A DNA stretch of 64,000 nt from Elysia chlorotica (GCA_003991915.1 RQTK01000149.1:137155-201154); one strand, 5' to 3'. Shown: positions 15,371 through 28,108, counted from the stretch's first letter. Notes: generated by a model not told the origin, from the sequence alone. Numbers and translations: made by a program.

Positions 15371-15418
<48 letters not shown>
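15165..15418. repeat. CT-rich region with (CT)n
   Basis: Pyrimidine-rich DNA with pure (CT)n at about 15238-15262 and 15372-15418. It lies between the two arms of the 24-bp inverted repeat. Confidence 0.93.
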
Positions 15419-15421
<3 letters not shown>

Positions 15422-15650
15422 ACAAGCGTAAAGTCCACTCTAGATCTACACTAGATCTACACTCTCCATTAGGCCTACTTAGATCTAGGGATGGGGAAGC
15501 TAGTAAGGCACAGTAGAAAAAGAGCAAGAACAGCAAGGGGTAGTAAAAATAGATCGGGGAACCCTAGGAAAGCATAGTGCATTCCTCGCACTTTCGCACG
15601 CCACAATTTTTTTCTTGGTCTCTGTACACGCCTAGATTCCAATCCAAGAC

Positions 15651-15742
15651 TACCGGAGGAATAGCCATTTGGCTATTTGTCCGGTTACCGGAGAAATAGC
15701 CTTTTGGCTATTTATCCGGTTACCGGGTAAATAGCCACTTCC
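15651..15742. repeat. Tandem 35-bp palindromic repeat, about 2.6 units
   Basis: Each unit reads CCGGAGAAATAGCC, a short TTTT-type loop, then GGCTATTTATCCGG, and so forms a nearly perfect hairpin with a stem of about 14 bp. Units start at about 15652 and 15687, and a third is cut at GTTACCGGGTAAATAGCC. CCGG and GGCTATTT arms are conserved between units, while the loop and one arm base vary. Confidence 0.9.
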
Positions 15743-15952
15743 TTTAAGATTTCATAATTCTTGCAAATTGTTTTTTCTTAATAGTAACAGTAACTTTTGA
15801 AAAAAAAATACTCTTAGTTCTAGGTGGCTACTAAAAAATTATACAACAAAACTTAACATCATTTTTTAGGAAGCGTTTTAGTTGCGATGCAAACCATTTT
15901 ACATACCTTATGTTTCAGTCACAGCCTTATACTAATCCCTCTAATTTTTGTA

Positions 15953-15954
15953 TG

Positions 15955-15997
<43 letters not shown>

Positions 15998-16050
15998 TCT
16001 CTCTCTCTCTCTCTCTCTCTTTCTTTCATTCTTTCTTTCTCTATGTCTCT
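15953..16050. repeat. (GA)n-AAAA-(TC)n inverted microsatellite
   Basis: About 42 bases of GA-rich repeat, then GAAAATC, then about 24 bases of (TC)n and CTTT-type repeats. The two halves are self-complementary and could fold into a hairpin. Could be an assembly or replication inversion product of a single GA tract. Confidence 0.92.
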
Positions 16051-16499
16051 TAATCTTTCTCCTTGAATCATATTATTCTACCAGAAGCTTCGTAGATTTC
16101 TGCATTCTCTTTTTCTTCTTTTCTCTCAGTGTCTTAATCTCTCTCCCTGAATCATACAATTATTGTTCTACCATCCTCTTCGTAGATCTCCGTCTCTGTG
16201 TGTCTGTGCATCATAGTTCTACACTATTATGAATTCTCGAGCTAAAGTTAGAGCGGTTAAACAAGGTAAAGCACTAATCATAACGTCATAATTAAATAAA
16301 CGAAAAAAAGGAAAACAAAAATATATTCAAAAGCGCATTGCAGAATACTGGTGCATTTTCTAATGACAGTTCCTATTTTCAATATTCCTGAGTAAACAAA
16401 CCAGACTATTTACACAAAGTTGCATCTTTGATTTGAGCGTGGATGCGTTGAAATCGAATTAACAAATATCTACACGTATATAAAAGGAAAAAGTGGGGC

Positions 16500-16568
16500 G
16501 AAGAGATTGATAAATAGATAGAGAGTAGTGAGAGAGATAGAGAGTAGTGAGAGAGAGAGATAGAGAGT

Positions 16569-16624
<56 letters not shown>

Positions 16625-16698
16625 GGGGGAACTCTAAGACCTATACATAGAGGCAGACAGAGAGAGGGAGATAGGGTGGGAGAGGGAGGGAGACAGGC

Positions 16699-16733
<35 letters not shown>

Positions 16734-16799
16734 AACATACAGACAAATAGACAGACACAGAGAGTCAGAGAGACAGAAAGATGGGGGAGAGAATGATAC

Positions 16800-16848
<49 letters not shown>

Positions 16849-16860
16849 CAGATTATAGAC
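16500..16860. repeat. Compound GA / poly-G / CAGA repeat region
   Basis: GA-rich units containing GTAGTGAGAGAGA (16524-16575), (GA)n to about 16613, 16 consecutive G (16614-16629), (CAGA)n at about 16690-16733 and (GA)n at about 16801-16835. Minus-strand open frames are repeat translations. Confidence 0.95.
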
Positions 16861-17770
16861 TGTAAGACATAGAGAGAGGCAGGCATATAGAAAGGCAGAC
16901 AGATACAGACATAGTGGGCTAGATATATCCAATAGTTCTCCCACTATCGCAGGAACATGAGCTTAGCTAACCGGGTGAGAACGCTTCAAGACAATTAGAG
17001 TCTTCATGGAACTGGGCAATTTTCATACTCATGGTCTACTTTTTTGTAAGGCAAGGTAAACAAATATTCATACTAAAAAAATAAAATGCAACGAAATAAT
17101 GTTAGATCGAGGCTAGCTAAAAAACAGGCAAAGTCACCGAATTGAAAAAAGTGAAGACATTAATTTTGCATAAAGAGGGTAATTGTGATCTATTTATTTT
17201 AAATTATAACCATAGTTAGAACAGAATAATACTGTTCGGCTTACAATCCTAATAGACTTCGAATATGAACTGCTCTAACTGTACCTAATATGCTATTGAT
17301 ATAGCTCACTTCAGTTCTAAAACTATGTTTGTATATTTTTGCGATCCTGCCATTTAATTTTAGAAGCGTTTGGCAAGATGGATCATGGAAGGGGATGCGG
17401 GCAATACGTAGACGGGTAAGAAATATGACTGGTTGAAGGCTTTTTCTGAAGTCATAAGATTTCTGCTAGTGGTCAGCTTGAAAAAGAAATCAATCATTTT
17501 GAATGTTCTCAAAGAAAGCAAAATTTAACCTTTTACAAACGCACTTTGTCAAACACCACTATATGCCAAAGAAAAAAGCCAATATCATTTTTTTTTCATT
17601 AGCGTTGAAATATAAAAAGAAAATTATTTACGGCGATATACTTAAGTTAGAAAAATTTAATGGTTAACCACAATGTTAGTTTAACAAAAAAAACTATAAT
17701 AAAATTTGAAAAAAGAAACACAAACAACGTCACCAGATATCATGATAATACGACAACGGCTATCATCCTT
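16861..17770. other. AT-rich intergenic DNA
   Basis: No gene or recognised repeat seen. Confidence 0.55.
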
Positions 17771-17900
17771 AGTAACATAGAAATACAAAAGTATTGTCAG
17801 AAGAACCGCCATCACTGACAGAGAAACACAAAATTATTGTCAGAAGAACCGTCAAAATTAACAGGAAATAGAAAAGTACTGTAAGAAGAACGGTCGCCAA
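17771..17900. repeat. Tandem repeat of about 54 bp, three copies
   Basis: The core TTGTCAGAAGAACCG (third copy CTGTAAGAAGAACGG) occurs at about 17794, 17837 and 17880, each preceded by GAAA(T/C)A(C/G)AAAA. The copies are moderately diverged. Confidence 0.75.
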
Positions 17901-17924
17901 TACATGATTTTGTTTGGGTTAGTT

Positions 17925-18190
17925 GCTTAACATTCCAACTTCACCCTGTATAGGCTTCATTCTAGACGGACTCCAAAACAAACGTCTGATAAATGTACGA
18001 GCTGCGACACAGAGACACAGAGGATATACCTGGAGTCATATCTCAGCTGATTCATTTTATATGGACACCAACCCAATCAGCAGGTGACGGAATTTGAGAG
18101 AGACTAATTTTATACCTATCGTGAGTTTCGAACCGAGGCTCTCCTGATTGGGAGACCAACGCTCTACCACTTGTACCAGTTCAGACCCCC
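17925..18190 (-). mobile_element. tRNA-derived SINE, family A, near full length
   Basis: Read on the minus strand it starts at about 18187 with CAAGTGGTAGAGCGTTGG (A box) and GCCTCGGTTCGAAACTC (B box). The body follows: GGTTGGTGTCCATATAAAATG, CTCTGTGTCGCAG, TTTATCAGACGTTTG and GGAGTCCGTC. The tail is GAAGTTGGAATGTTAAGCAA. The ordered blocks match copies at 19.7, 37.1, 38.6 and 43 kb. The tRNA-like promoter implies RNA polymerase III origin. Confidence 0.82.
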
Positions 18191-18304
18191 CCCACCCCCT
18201 CCCCTTTCAGTACACCATAACTGAACTCCTAATTTCACCACTACTGGGCACCATAGCAACCCTATGTAAGCTTACACTGTATGAATCTTAAACACTGCAA
18301 ATAA

Positions 18305-18352
18305 GATGTTTCAGGACAAGACGTAAGCTTTTTGCGACGGTGTACTTACGCC
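18305..18352. repeat. MITE-like end fragment
   Basis: Contains AAGACGTAAGC and ends TTTGCGACGGTGTACTTACG, which matches the right terminus of the MITE-like family (GCGACGTTGTACTTAC) with one change in the core. Confidence 0.45.
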
Positions 18353-18568
18353 CCTCTAGTCCCACAATCACACAATCACACACGGACACATCCAAAGTAT
18401 TTAAATATTGAGTCGACTATCGGCATTCAAGTGAGTGGTTTGTCAGATGTTATGTTTCCAAACACCAATCGCCTGCAAAGTCAGATAAATTATGGTTCGT
18501 CGTGGACGTCTAAAGAGGCGGATAATTTGACGTGCTGGCAGTGCCACACTGAAATAATTTATCAGAAT

Positions 18569-18729
18569 GTAAGTAAAAACCGCGGTAGCTTACAACTCGT
18601 CGTAAGAATAAGCAGATAAGAGTTTGTTTTTTATGGAACTTCAGCACTGTAAGGCTTACAGAAAGACGTAAGAGTATGCGAATAAGAAGGTTTACGAAGA
18701 GTCGTGAGTTACTGCGACGTTGTACTTAG
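18569..18729. mobile_element. MITE-like inverted-repeat element
   Basis: The left end GTAAGTAAAAACCGCGGTAG continues to CTTACAACTCGTCGTAAG. It pairs with the right end GAAGAGTCGTGAGTTACTGC followed by GACGTTGTACTTAGG. The inverted repeats extend about 45 bases inwards (GAATAAGC / GCGAATAAG). It has no coding capacity. The long imperfect inverted repeat and short length fit a non-autonomous DNA transposon, but the superfamily cannot be named. Confidence 0.6.
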
Positions 18730-19667
18730 GAACCGTACTGGACATACCAGGACTTCTCTCTTAGATTTCTCAGAGATCATCCAAATAATTCGAGATTAAC
18801 TAGCGAACAAGCTGCTTTCTTTGGTCGGAGAAAGCGAACACCTTGCCTAGTTTAAAACCTAGTGGGCCTAAAAATGTTAATTCAGAATCTCTACCACGCA
18901 GCGGGATTCTGTGGACACGGGCTGTCACATTACACGGACACCGGATCCACCACGCACCTTTTGCACCAAAAACATAATTATGCTTTAACTCCGGCACCAC
19001 AAAGTTCTCTATGGGAGATCTTGTGTTCTTTGATTTGCAAGTCTCACAAATCCGTTTCCTTTAATGAAGGTTTGAAACTAAGGCTTCTCAAAATAGAAAG
19101 TAGTGTCATTGAAATAGACAAAAACCATTAGAGTCGAGATGGGCCAGAGTCGACATAACTGAACGTCTTTGCATCCCGCTGCGCTCCTTTTATTTTGCAA
19201 CAATCAGTATACAATTCTTTATCTTTTAATTTTTTTGCAGAAATCCCCCAAATAGTGCCCACACAGATAGGATAGATTACATTTGAGTCTAGTATGCTTG
19301 TAGGCTCACAAAAACACCCTCTAATCATCACATTGTCCTATCTATGGTACAAATCACAATAAATAAATCGCTTTCGTAGTTTGCGAAAGGCTTTTTAATT
19401 AATTCAACTTCATTCTCTTTGGAAGCCTCGTTTGAAACCGATAGTGTGGATATAAAAAATCTTCAGTTTTAAAAAAAAATAATCTTCTACGCCTTAATAA
19501 ATGAATGTTTTTTCTTTATAAATAGTTCTTTTGTTTTTATAATTTATTATAACACACGTTTTTATTCATTTCTTTGCTTTTAGACCAAGAAATTGTTTTC
19601 GCTTATTATTTTAATTTCAGTCATATTTTGTGTTTGTCTTTTTGAACACCACTAGCCCTATTAAATC
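18730..19667. other. Intergenic DNA, no gene recognised
   Basis: Open frames of 66-89 codons exist on both strands at 18800-19331 but carry no recognised motif. The minus strand near 18880-18990 has a faint resemblance to the SINE body (GGTGTCCGTGTAATGTGAC), too weak to call. Confidence 0.5.
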
Positions 19668-19945
19668 TAACCTTTTGCTACAAGTGATAGAGCGATGATC
19701 TCTTCATCAGAAGATCCCTGGTTCGACACTCACAATCGTTACAAAAATGTATTTGTCCAATTTCGTCTCCAACTGTTTGGGTCGGTGTCAATATAATGTG
19801 AGCGGCTGAGACAAGCCCATGTCTCCCGCCCTGTGTCGTGTCTGGTAGCATATGAAGTTTTCCGACGTGAGTCTTGGAACCCGTCCAAAATTCAGGCTAC
19901 ATAGTGCTCACGTGAAGCGTTCATCACCCAACAAACCCCTTTCTT
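19668..19945 (+). mobile_element. tRNA-derived SINE, family A, full-length copy
   Basis: The head has ACAAGTGATAGAGCGATGAT (A box) and CCTGGTTCGACACTC (B box). The body has TATTTGTCCAATTTCG, GGTCGGTGTCAATATAATG, CCCGCCCTGTGTCGTG, TTTTCCGACGTG and GGAACCCGTC. The tail has ATAGTGCTCACGTGAAGCG and ACCCAACAAACCCC. This is one of the best preserved plus-strand copies and gives the family length, about 270 bases. Confidence 0.85.
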
Positions 19946-20175
19946 TCAGAGTTTATTTTTCAAATCACGGGCAAACATTTTGCCCTATCAATACTTGGAG
20001 AAGAGAGACAACGAGAGTTAACCCATAAACCGGACATATCCGATGAAGGGGAAAAACCGAACTCAGAACATTTCCGGGAATTCCGGAAACATTAATTTGT
20101 GCTGCTGGCTGCAGCTAGCGTGTGGTCTCTAGTGCTAAGAGTTTTACTCAAACAAGATCGTAAATGGTGGTGTTT

Positions 20176-20383
20176 AATGAACAACTGATGCCAAGCAAAT
20201 AATGTTTGATCAATTCTAGTGTAAAACTTCTACTTGTATATAATGTCATAGTGGGACGCACATTTCCAATCCATTAAAAATAAATGAACAACTGATGCCA
20301 AGCAAATAATGTTTGATCAATTCTAGTGTAAAACTTCTACTTGTATATAATGTCATAGTGGGACGCACATTTCCAATCCATTA
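20176..20383. repeat. Direct duplication, 107-bp period, two copies
   Basis: The block from AATGAACAACTGATGCCAAG to GACGCACATTTCCAATCCATTA is present twice with essentially no differences (20176-20277 and 20283-20384). The near identity implies a recent event or an assembly duplication. Confidence 0.95.
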
Positions 20384-20477
20384 GAAATTGAATGTAAAAA
20401 AAAAACAACCCAATATTATTGTTAAGTTTATAACATACAGAGCTAGTCCTTCCAATTCCCCTCCTCCTCCTCCTTTG

Positions 20478-20720
<243 letters not shown>

Positions 20721-21309
20721 CCATCTATCTATCTGCATATCTTCCTCTTTTTCTATCTATTAAAGTACTTATATACATAACCCCATATCTTTATAAAACT
20801 ATGTATTTTGTTCTCTTTATATCTATCTGGTAACATACAAACCATATTTATTTGTTATGCACTCGACATTCCTTCTCTCTTTGATCTTATGCCTGGCCTG
20901 GTGTTTGCCCGGTGATATCGCAAAAATCACCGATTTCCTGGTTCACACGTACGTGTACTGCGCTTTAACCCCAATACGGCCGCCAGTCTCCGAAAGTCAG
21001 ATTGATATGATAAGCTTCAAAGGGTTAACTCAGCAGGCCGCGTCGCCCATTAGCTAATGCGTTTGACCTTTAAACAGACAACCGAGATTCCATATTATGG
21101 TGCGGGGAATGGACATAACGTGTATTTTATAGTGATTTGATTTTCGTCACAAAAATAAAGTTAGCCTGACTCTTTCTGATCTTTCCAGACAAAAGAGTAA
21201 CAATTGGGGCATTGAGAAATGGATGGGTTAGTTTTTATGATGTTTGCTGTTGTTGAGAGGATAAGCTTAGTGCTCAAATGAAAAAGCGGTTATCAATTTA
21301 AAAAAAAAT
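20721..21309. other. Intergenic DNA
   Basis: A 66-codon frame begins with ATG at 20857 and starts hydrophobic like a signal peptide (MHSTFLLSLILCLAWCLPGD). It ends at 21057 without a recognisable domain or donor site. Left unannotated. Confidence 0.45.
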
Positions 21310-21495
21310 GTGTTGTTTTTGTTGTTATTGCTGCTATTGCTGTTGTTGTTGTTGATATTGTTGCTGCTGTTGTTGTTGTTGTTGTTGCTGTTGTTTTTGT
21401 TGCTGTTCTTGCTGTTGTTGTTGTTGTTGTTGCTGTTCTTGCTGTTGTTGCTGTTGTTGTTGTTGTTGCTGTTGTTGTTGTTGCTGCTGTTTTCC
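21310..21495. repeat. (TTG)n/(TGC) trinucleotide repeat
   Basis: Interspersed GTT, GCT and TTT triplets for about 185 bases. The open frame is poly-Leu and is not a gene. Confidence 0.95.
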
Positions 21496-21679
21496 TAGAA
21501 CCCAGGTGTGTGTTATCTAGTTAAGATCAGAATGCCCCGGCCTGACTGAGTGATGTGCAGCATGTCAAAGCGAACAGTGTTTGTTTGTTTTGGCTTGTAT
21601 TCCTCCACTTTGTCAGCAACTGGTCTATCTTAAAGATGGCTCTCGAGATTAATGTCTGACATTTACACGTACTGCCATA

Positions 21680-21799
21680 CAAAGAGAGGCAGAGATAGAG
21701 AGACAGAGACAGAGAGAAAGAGAGTGGAGACAAACAGAGAGACAAACAGACAGACAACTGAGAGAGAGATAGATATATAGATAGATAGATTTATAGATA

Positions 21800-21848
<49 letters not shown>

Positions 21849-21850
21849 GA
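21680..21850. repeat. GA-rich microsatellite
   Basis: Imperfect GA, CAGA and GATA units with pure (GA)n at about 21802-21838. It abuts a minus-strand SINE fragment. Confidence 0.92.
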
Positions 21851-21877
21851 CTCACACCATCTCCTCCAGTTTCCATG

Positions 21878-21990
21878 AGTCACATTATACTGAGATTGAC
21901 CCAAACTGTTAGGAACAAGGAAGCCTGATTTGGTTTCGAACCCACGTCTCCCGGTTAAAAGCTGCACGCCCAAACAGGGTGGGTCAAAGA
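21878..21990 (-). mobile_element. tRNA-derived SINE, family A, 5' part
   Basis: On the minus strand: CGGGAGACGTGGGTTCGAAA (B box), then TTTGGGTCAATCTCAGTATAATGTGAC. The A box is decayed and the 3' half is missing, ending near the GA repeat. Confidence 0.7.
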
Positions 21991-23045
21991 GTGCAGCTAG
22001 CTCCACTCACCCGCCAGATGGTCGAGTGGATAGAAGACTCGAGCCCCGAGATAATGGCTGGGATTTGTCCCACATGCACACACAGAGACGAGCCAGGCCG
22101 ATAACCCTCCCGACTTCTGCCACAGCTCTTGTTACAGCAAAATGTACGTGATTTATCTTTCCCCGCGCTCGCGTGCAGTGGGTGAGATTAGACCGAGAGC
22201 ATTTTGAGTTAACAAGGCCGTGTCTGTTCACAGTTTAATTCCGTGATAAAACCGCGTCAAGAAGAGATTATGGTTTGAGGGTTTTGCGCAGTTCCGCATG
22301 TTAGTCTTGGGTGCAATCTCGGTCCTGTCGACCTAGCCACAAGAGCCAGACAGTGTTAAAGTTGGAGTTTTTATTTACCGCACGTCCGCATAGTTGCGGT
22401 TTTAATTGCGCCCATGTTTTAGAGAGTTTATACAGCCAGGCAAATCACTCATTTGTATGGCTTATTTGTTTTATCAAGCCAACATGCCACATTCTTGGGA
22501 ACCTATTTTTTTCAGGCAAAATAAATTCCAGAAGCATCAGATTAAACTTTCTTAGAATGTTGGCGTGCTCGGGTACTAAGTACGTTGAGGAAGAATATTT
22601 AGACGCCCGATATAATTTTCCATCTATTAAGATGTCAATGTCCAGCGTCTAACTCAACTTCCATTAACTGCTTAACATCCACAAGTTAGTATGGTTAGTT
22701 GTGATCTAGGCAAAGACAACTAAACGTAAAAAGACCAACCTCTATTATATATATATATATACATCGCACAAAATGAATGGATTTTCAAACAAGAACCACG
22801 TTATTCGCCAATAAGGGATGATAACGGAATCCTCCTTCACTCACCTCCAGAGAAAGATGTGCTATCCCCATACAGCAGAAACTCTTGGCCTCCAAAGCGG
22901 GAGAGTTCTCCTCTACTCCGTCTCTGAAAGGTTCCATGTTATTGTTAACTTGGCGATTGACCTCCATAGTCGAGATTCTGTTTGGTTTGATTTGTTTCAC
23001 TTCGAGTATATTTCCGGCAACATCAGAAGATTATCAATTTGAACT
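21991..23045. other. Intergenic DNA, no gene recognised
   Basis: Open frames of up to 113 codons (22311-22652, plus) have no recognised motif and no coding-like neighbours. A short (AT)n lies at about 22743-22761. Confidence 0.5.
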
Positions 23046-23545
23046 TTTTTGTTGTTGTAAAATCCTAGAAGAAAACGCGAGCATCAGGAGAGATAGAAAC
23101 CTTGGTTTTCCTGTAGAACTTTTTCAGAGCAAGCGGCCATCAGAAAAGAGATTAAAACATTGGTTTTTCGTAGAATCCTAGGACAAAACGCAGACACATT
23201 TTTTGGTTAAAATCCTAGAAGGAGAAGCGGTCAGCCGGAAAGTTTCAAACCTTGATTTTTCTGTAGAATCCTAGAAGAAAACGCGGGCATCAGAAGAGAT
23301 TTAAACATTGGTTTTTCCAAAGAAGAAAAGCAGGCATCAGAAGAGATTTAAACATTGGTTTTCCGTAGAACCCTAGAAGAAAACCGGGCATCAGAAGAGA
23401 TTTAAACATTGGTTTTACGCAGAACCCTAAAACAAAACGCGGCCATAAAAAAGATTTAAACATTGGTTTTCCATAGAATCCTAGAACAAAACGCGGGAAT
23501 CAGAAGAGATTTAATCACTGGTTTTTCCATAGAATCCTTGGACAT
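23046..23545. repeat. Minisatellite of about 55-60 bp, about 8 copies
   Basis: Each unit reads roughly GAATCCTAGAAGAAAACGCG, then GGCATCAGAAGAGATTTAAA, then CATTGGTTTTTCC. Copies vary in length and sequence (GAACCC, AACAAAACGC, CGGCCATC). The first copies are the most diverged and the middle ones the most alike. Confidence 0.92.
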
Positions 23546-24599
23546 TGCTTAGTCTTCATAGTGTTGGAGCAGGTATATCCCACAACCAGGCTCTGTAAGC
23601 ATCTCCCAAGATTAAGTTTGAACTAACCTACGCCAAGTATAAATGGTAACTGTTTAAGTCAAGTCTCTGCAAATGACTTTTACGCGTGTAGCTAAGTTAA
23701 GCTTCGTCAACCTAATAGACATTTAAGTCGACCGGCTTGACCTTTAGAACCCCCTTTCTCCTCCCCCTCATTTTCCAAACACTACACATTCACACACACA
23801 CTCTGCCGCTATTGCGGCTACATTAAATTTAGGCCAATAGACCATGAAATTATTTAATAAATTGTATTAGCTCAAATAAAGTTTAGATTTTAGTTTGTCA
23901 TTATTGATAACGCTACATCTAGCTGCAGTTCAACGTTAGATATAGATTTGGCCTAAGTTTGCGGCAGTAGAAATCACAATAATACTTGATTAGATTTATT
24001 AAAGGAAAACCATTCTGTAATGCTTAATGCATCGAATCACATAAACAAAGACTAGAAATTACTTTAAAAATATATATATTTTATGTAAATATAAAGTTAT
24101 TTTTAGACGCATTTTTTAATGAATCGAGAGGTTTTCAAGATGACGGCCGAAATGGTGCGTATGTTGCTTTTAACGCGGGCAATAACTACACAAAAATAGA
24201 TGTTGGCTACATTATTTACTTAACGGTTGCTCGACATAGATTTCCTAACTACTTAGTAACTGATGAACGTAGCCATTTACATGGAACTTAGAGTTCGTTA
24301 CAATAATGATAATAGCACATCGGGCCATCTTTGGTTGCAGTGCTCTCAAGGTCTAGCTACTGCAGTTGTTGTTTTTTCTATTCTTACCCCTTGATGTTAT
24401 AATTATCCTCGAAAAGAAATCCTCCTCCAGGAATAAAATGACTGTACTCAACTTTTGAAAATTTAAAAAAAATCCAACTGTTTTTAACTTTGTATCGCAT
24501 GCTATAAAAAAGGAACAAAACACTCACACAAACACAAATCAACAAATAAAAGAGAAACAAAATAGGCTTTACACGAAGGTTTCCCATTTACGCGAAAAA
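23546..24599. other. AT-rich intergenic DNA
   Basis: No gene recognised. A minus-strand 67-codon frame at 24384-24587 has no recognised domain. Confidence 0.55.
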
Positions 24600-24803
<204 letters not shown>

Positions 24804-24994
24804 TATTATATAAAACGTGCGCTGTCGAACACAATAATAGCCTCTTGCGCAAGCGCCGCGCGCAGACTCGGAGTGTTTGGCAGATGGACAGGAAGTAATT
24901 ATGGGAGTTCGTACTGAGCTTTGGGCTTTGAAAGCTCTTTATTGGTTTATGATAATGAACTCTAATAACTCTTTCTCTATATCTGACTCTTTGT

Positions 24995-25290
<296 letters not shown>

Positions 25291-25291
<1 letters not shown>

Positions 25292-26719
25292 TTTTTTATT
25301 TCTAACTCCTTTATTTTCCCCTTCATTTACTAGTACCTATTTATATACACCCTTTTTCCAGACAACACTGCTCACGCAACCACTACCTCCATCACAATCG
25401 CTGATTCCTGGTTACAGCCATGCATGTTGATGGCCCGCTACTCAGTGCTAATTTTCCTGTTGGTCATACCAGAGTGACGATAAGGCGGACGCTAGATGCC
25501 AAGATTAAAGTGAACAACTAAAACCTCACTCAACGTTTTTCCGCTAAGATTCGGTTGTCCGAAAAGAACGTTTACTGATTATATATATTTTTTTATACCG
25601 TAGCTGAAGGTCTCCCAAAAATTACACCTCAAGTTACCAAACCGACTGAAGTGGGTGTTTTTTGTTCGTCCAACAAGCCTACATTACTAGATTAAGAATG
25701 TAAAGTGTCTTAATTGTGCCTAATATTTTATTGATATAGCCTCGCGTAGCTTCAAGGCTAGGGTGAGTTAGAAACGCAAGAAAAAACTCACCTAAGAACA
25801 ATCAGATGTTTTTTACCTTATTTGTTTTACGTATTACTTATAAAACATTCAGATTTTATACATTTTAGATTATTAGGCTTCTAGATCTAGGCTTACTTAT
25901 TTCGCTCGGCTTTGAATGACGCAGCTCATAAACTAAACAAATAAATTAAGGTATCAATATTCTTATAACTTCGACATCTGCTTATCGACATTGATTTCAG
26001 GAACAGTGCAAAAAATGCTAATAATCATCATTTTAAAAACACAACAATTCAGTACGTTCGTGCAAAAGACATGTATTAAGTTCCGTTTAAAAAACAACAA
26101 ACACTTTTGAAGACAATCGGCATTGGTTAGATCTAAACGCCACTAGACACTAGTAGACAATCAACGTCAGACTTTCCTGTCATGGACCCAACCCTATGTA
26201 GTAGTAACACCTGTCAAGGCAGGTGAGTGCCAGTCAACCACTAAAGCATCCTGGTATAATTATAATTTTGTATATGTCTAAACTGCATCCATCAGCAGTG
26301 AAAGAGTCGCGAACAAAACCTCCCGTGTTTAGCGTCTAATTGAAAACATACGTAGTTTTGTGAGCCACTGATTGTGCACTATGAATGCGGCTTCGTTCAC
26401 GCGCCCACTGTGACAACAAGAAATGTTACTGCAACTGGTATGCGAATAGGTTTTAAGTGTTTTTAAATATATAGTTAAGTATTATGCGAGTTCAGTTCAA
26501 ACAGTTTTTGCGTCCCATACGTTTCGAGAAGAATCGTGTAAGAGGCGGTAATCGGCTAAACTACCGACATCTCGAGATGTAGTGAAGATTGAGTGTAATC
26601 TACAGGCACGTGCAACGAAAGGAGTGCCTTGATAACAGAGTGGATAGAATGCTATGGTGAACAGAGAGATGTTTACTGCGTTTCAACCGTCTACGCGATA
26701 ACTGTTGTGCCTTGGGGTG
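25291..26719. other. Intergenic DNA, no gene recognised
   Basis: Mostly unique AT-rich sequence with no open frame of interest and no recognised SINE. Confidence 0.55.
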
Positions 26720-27807
26720 AGAAAGATATGCAGCCAGACAGACAGTAGACTGACATGCATGCAGACAGACAGACAGTAGACTGACATGCATACAGCCAGA
26801 CAGACAGTAGACTGACATGCATACAGACAGACAGTAGACTCATATGGCGTCATTAATATAGACAGACAGACAGTAGGCGGACATGAATACAGACACACAC
26901 ACAGACAGTAGACTTACATGCAGCCAGACAAACCAGACAGTCGGTAGAATGACATGCAGACATTAGACTGACATGACGACAGATATGCAGACAGACAGAC
27001 AGTATACGGACATGCAAACAGACAAAGTGTTGTCGGACATGAAGACAGACACACAGACAGGCAGTAGACGAATATGCACACAGACATGCATACAGTAGAC
27101 AGACAGTAGACTGACATGCAGACAGACAGTAGACTGACATGTAGACAGACATGTAGACAGAAAGATAGATAGTAGACAGACATGCAGAGAGACAGACAGA
27201 CAGTAGACAGACAGTAGACTGACATGCAGACAGACAGTAGACAGACAGTCGACTGACATGTAGACAGAAAGATAGATAGTAGACAGACATGCAGAGAGAC
27301 AGACAGACAGTAGACTAAATTGGCATGCAGACAGACATACAGTAGGCTAACATGAAGACAACTAGACAGCCAGACAGACAGTAGACGAACATGCACACAG
27401 ACACGCAGACAGTAGACAGACAGTAGACAGACATGCAGAGACACATACAGTAGGCTAACATGAAGACAACTAGCCAGCCAGACAGACAGTAGACTAAGAT
27501 GCAGACAGACAGACAGTAGACTGACATGCAGACAGATATACAGACAGTAGACGGACATGCACACATACATAAAGACAGCAGACTGGCATGAAGACAGACA
27601 GTCAGTAGACAGACAGAGAGATAGTAGACGGACATGCAGAGAGACAGATAGACAGATATAAACTGGCATCCAGACAGACAGACGGTAGGCTAACATGAAG
27701 ACAGCCAGTCATACAGATAGACAGTAGACTAAGATGCATACAAAAAGACAGACATACATACAGTAGACTGATATTCAGGCAGACAGACAGACAATAGACT
27801 GACATGC

Positions 27808-27844
<37 letters not shown>

Positions 27845-27862
27845 GTAGAATGGCATGCAGAA
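26720..27862. repeat. CAGA-derived minisatellite, about 1.1 kb
   Basis: The basic unit is CAGACAGACAGTAGACTGAC plus ATG (about 23 bases). It carries variable CAGA expansions and larger duplicated blocks, for example the stretches starting near 27111 and 27219. Minus-strand frames up to 260 codons read Cys-Leu-Ser-Val-Tyr because the CAGA/GTAGA units lack stops in that frame. No signal peptide or non-repeat domain is attached, so no protein is called. Confidence 0.95.
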
Positions 27863-27891
27863 AGACAGATTGGCACAAAGAGAAAAGGGAG

Positions 27892-27893
27892 AT

Positions 27894-27938
<45 letters not shown>

Positions 27939-28072
27939 CTGTGTGTGTGAAACGTACAGAAAGACAGACAGAAAGAAACAGGTAGAGGGAGGAATAGAGG
28001 TTAAGCAAGAGAGAGACATGACCTGTGAGATAGACACTGAAAGAGGAGCGGGATTAAAAAAGGTAGACAAAT

Positions 28073-28108
<36 letters not shown>

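Noticed and set aside
22311-22652. 113-codon plus-strand frame
   Set aside because: No recognised domain, no supporting splice or polyadenylation signals, and composition like the surrounding non-coding DNA.
26914-27696. 260-codon minus-strand open frame rich in Cys-Leu-Ser-Val-Tyr, resembling a Cys-rich repeat protein
   Set aside because: It is the translation of the CAGA/GTAGACTGACATG minisatellite. All frames on that strand stay open for the same reason, and there is no signal peptide, non-repeat domain or splice context.
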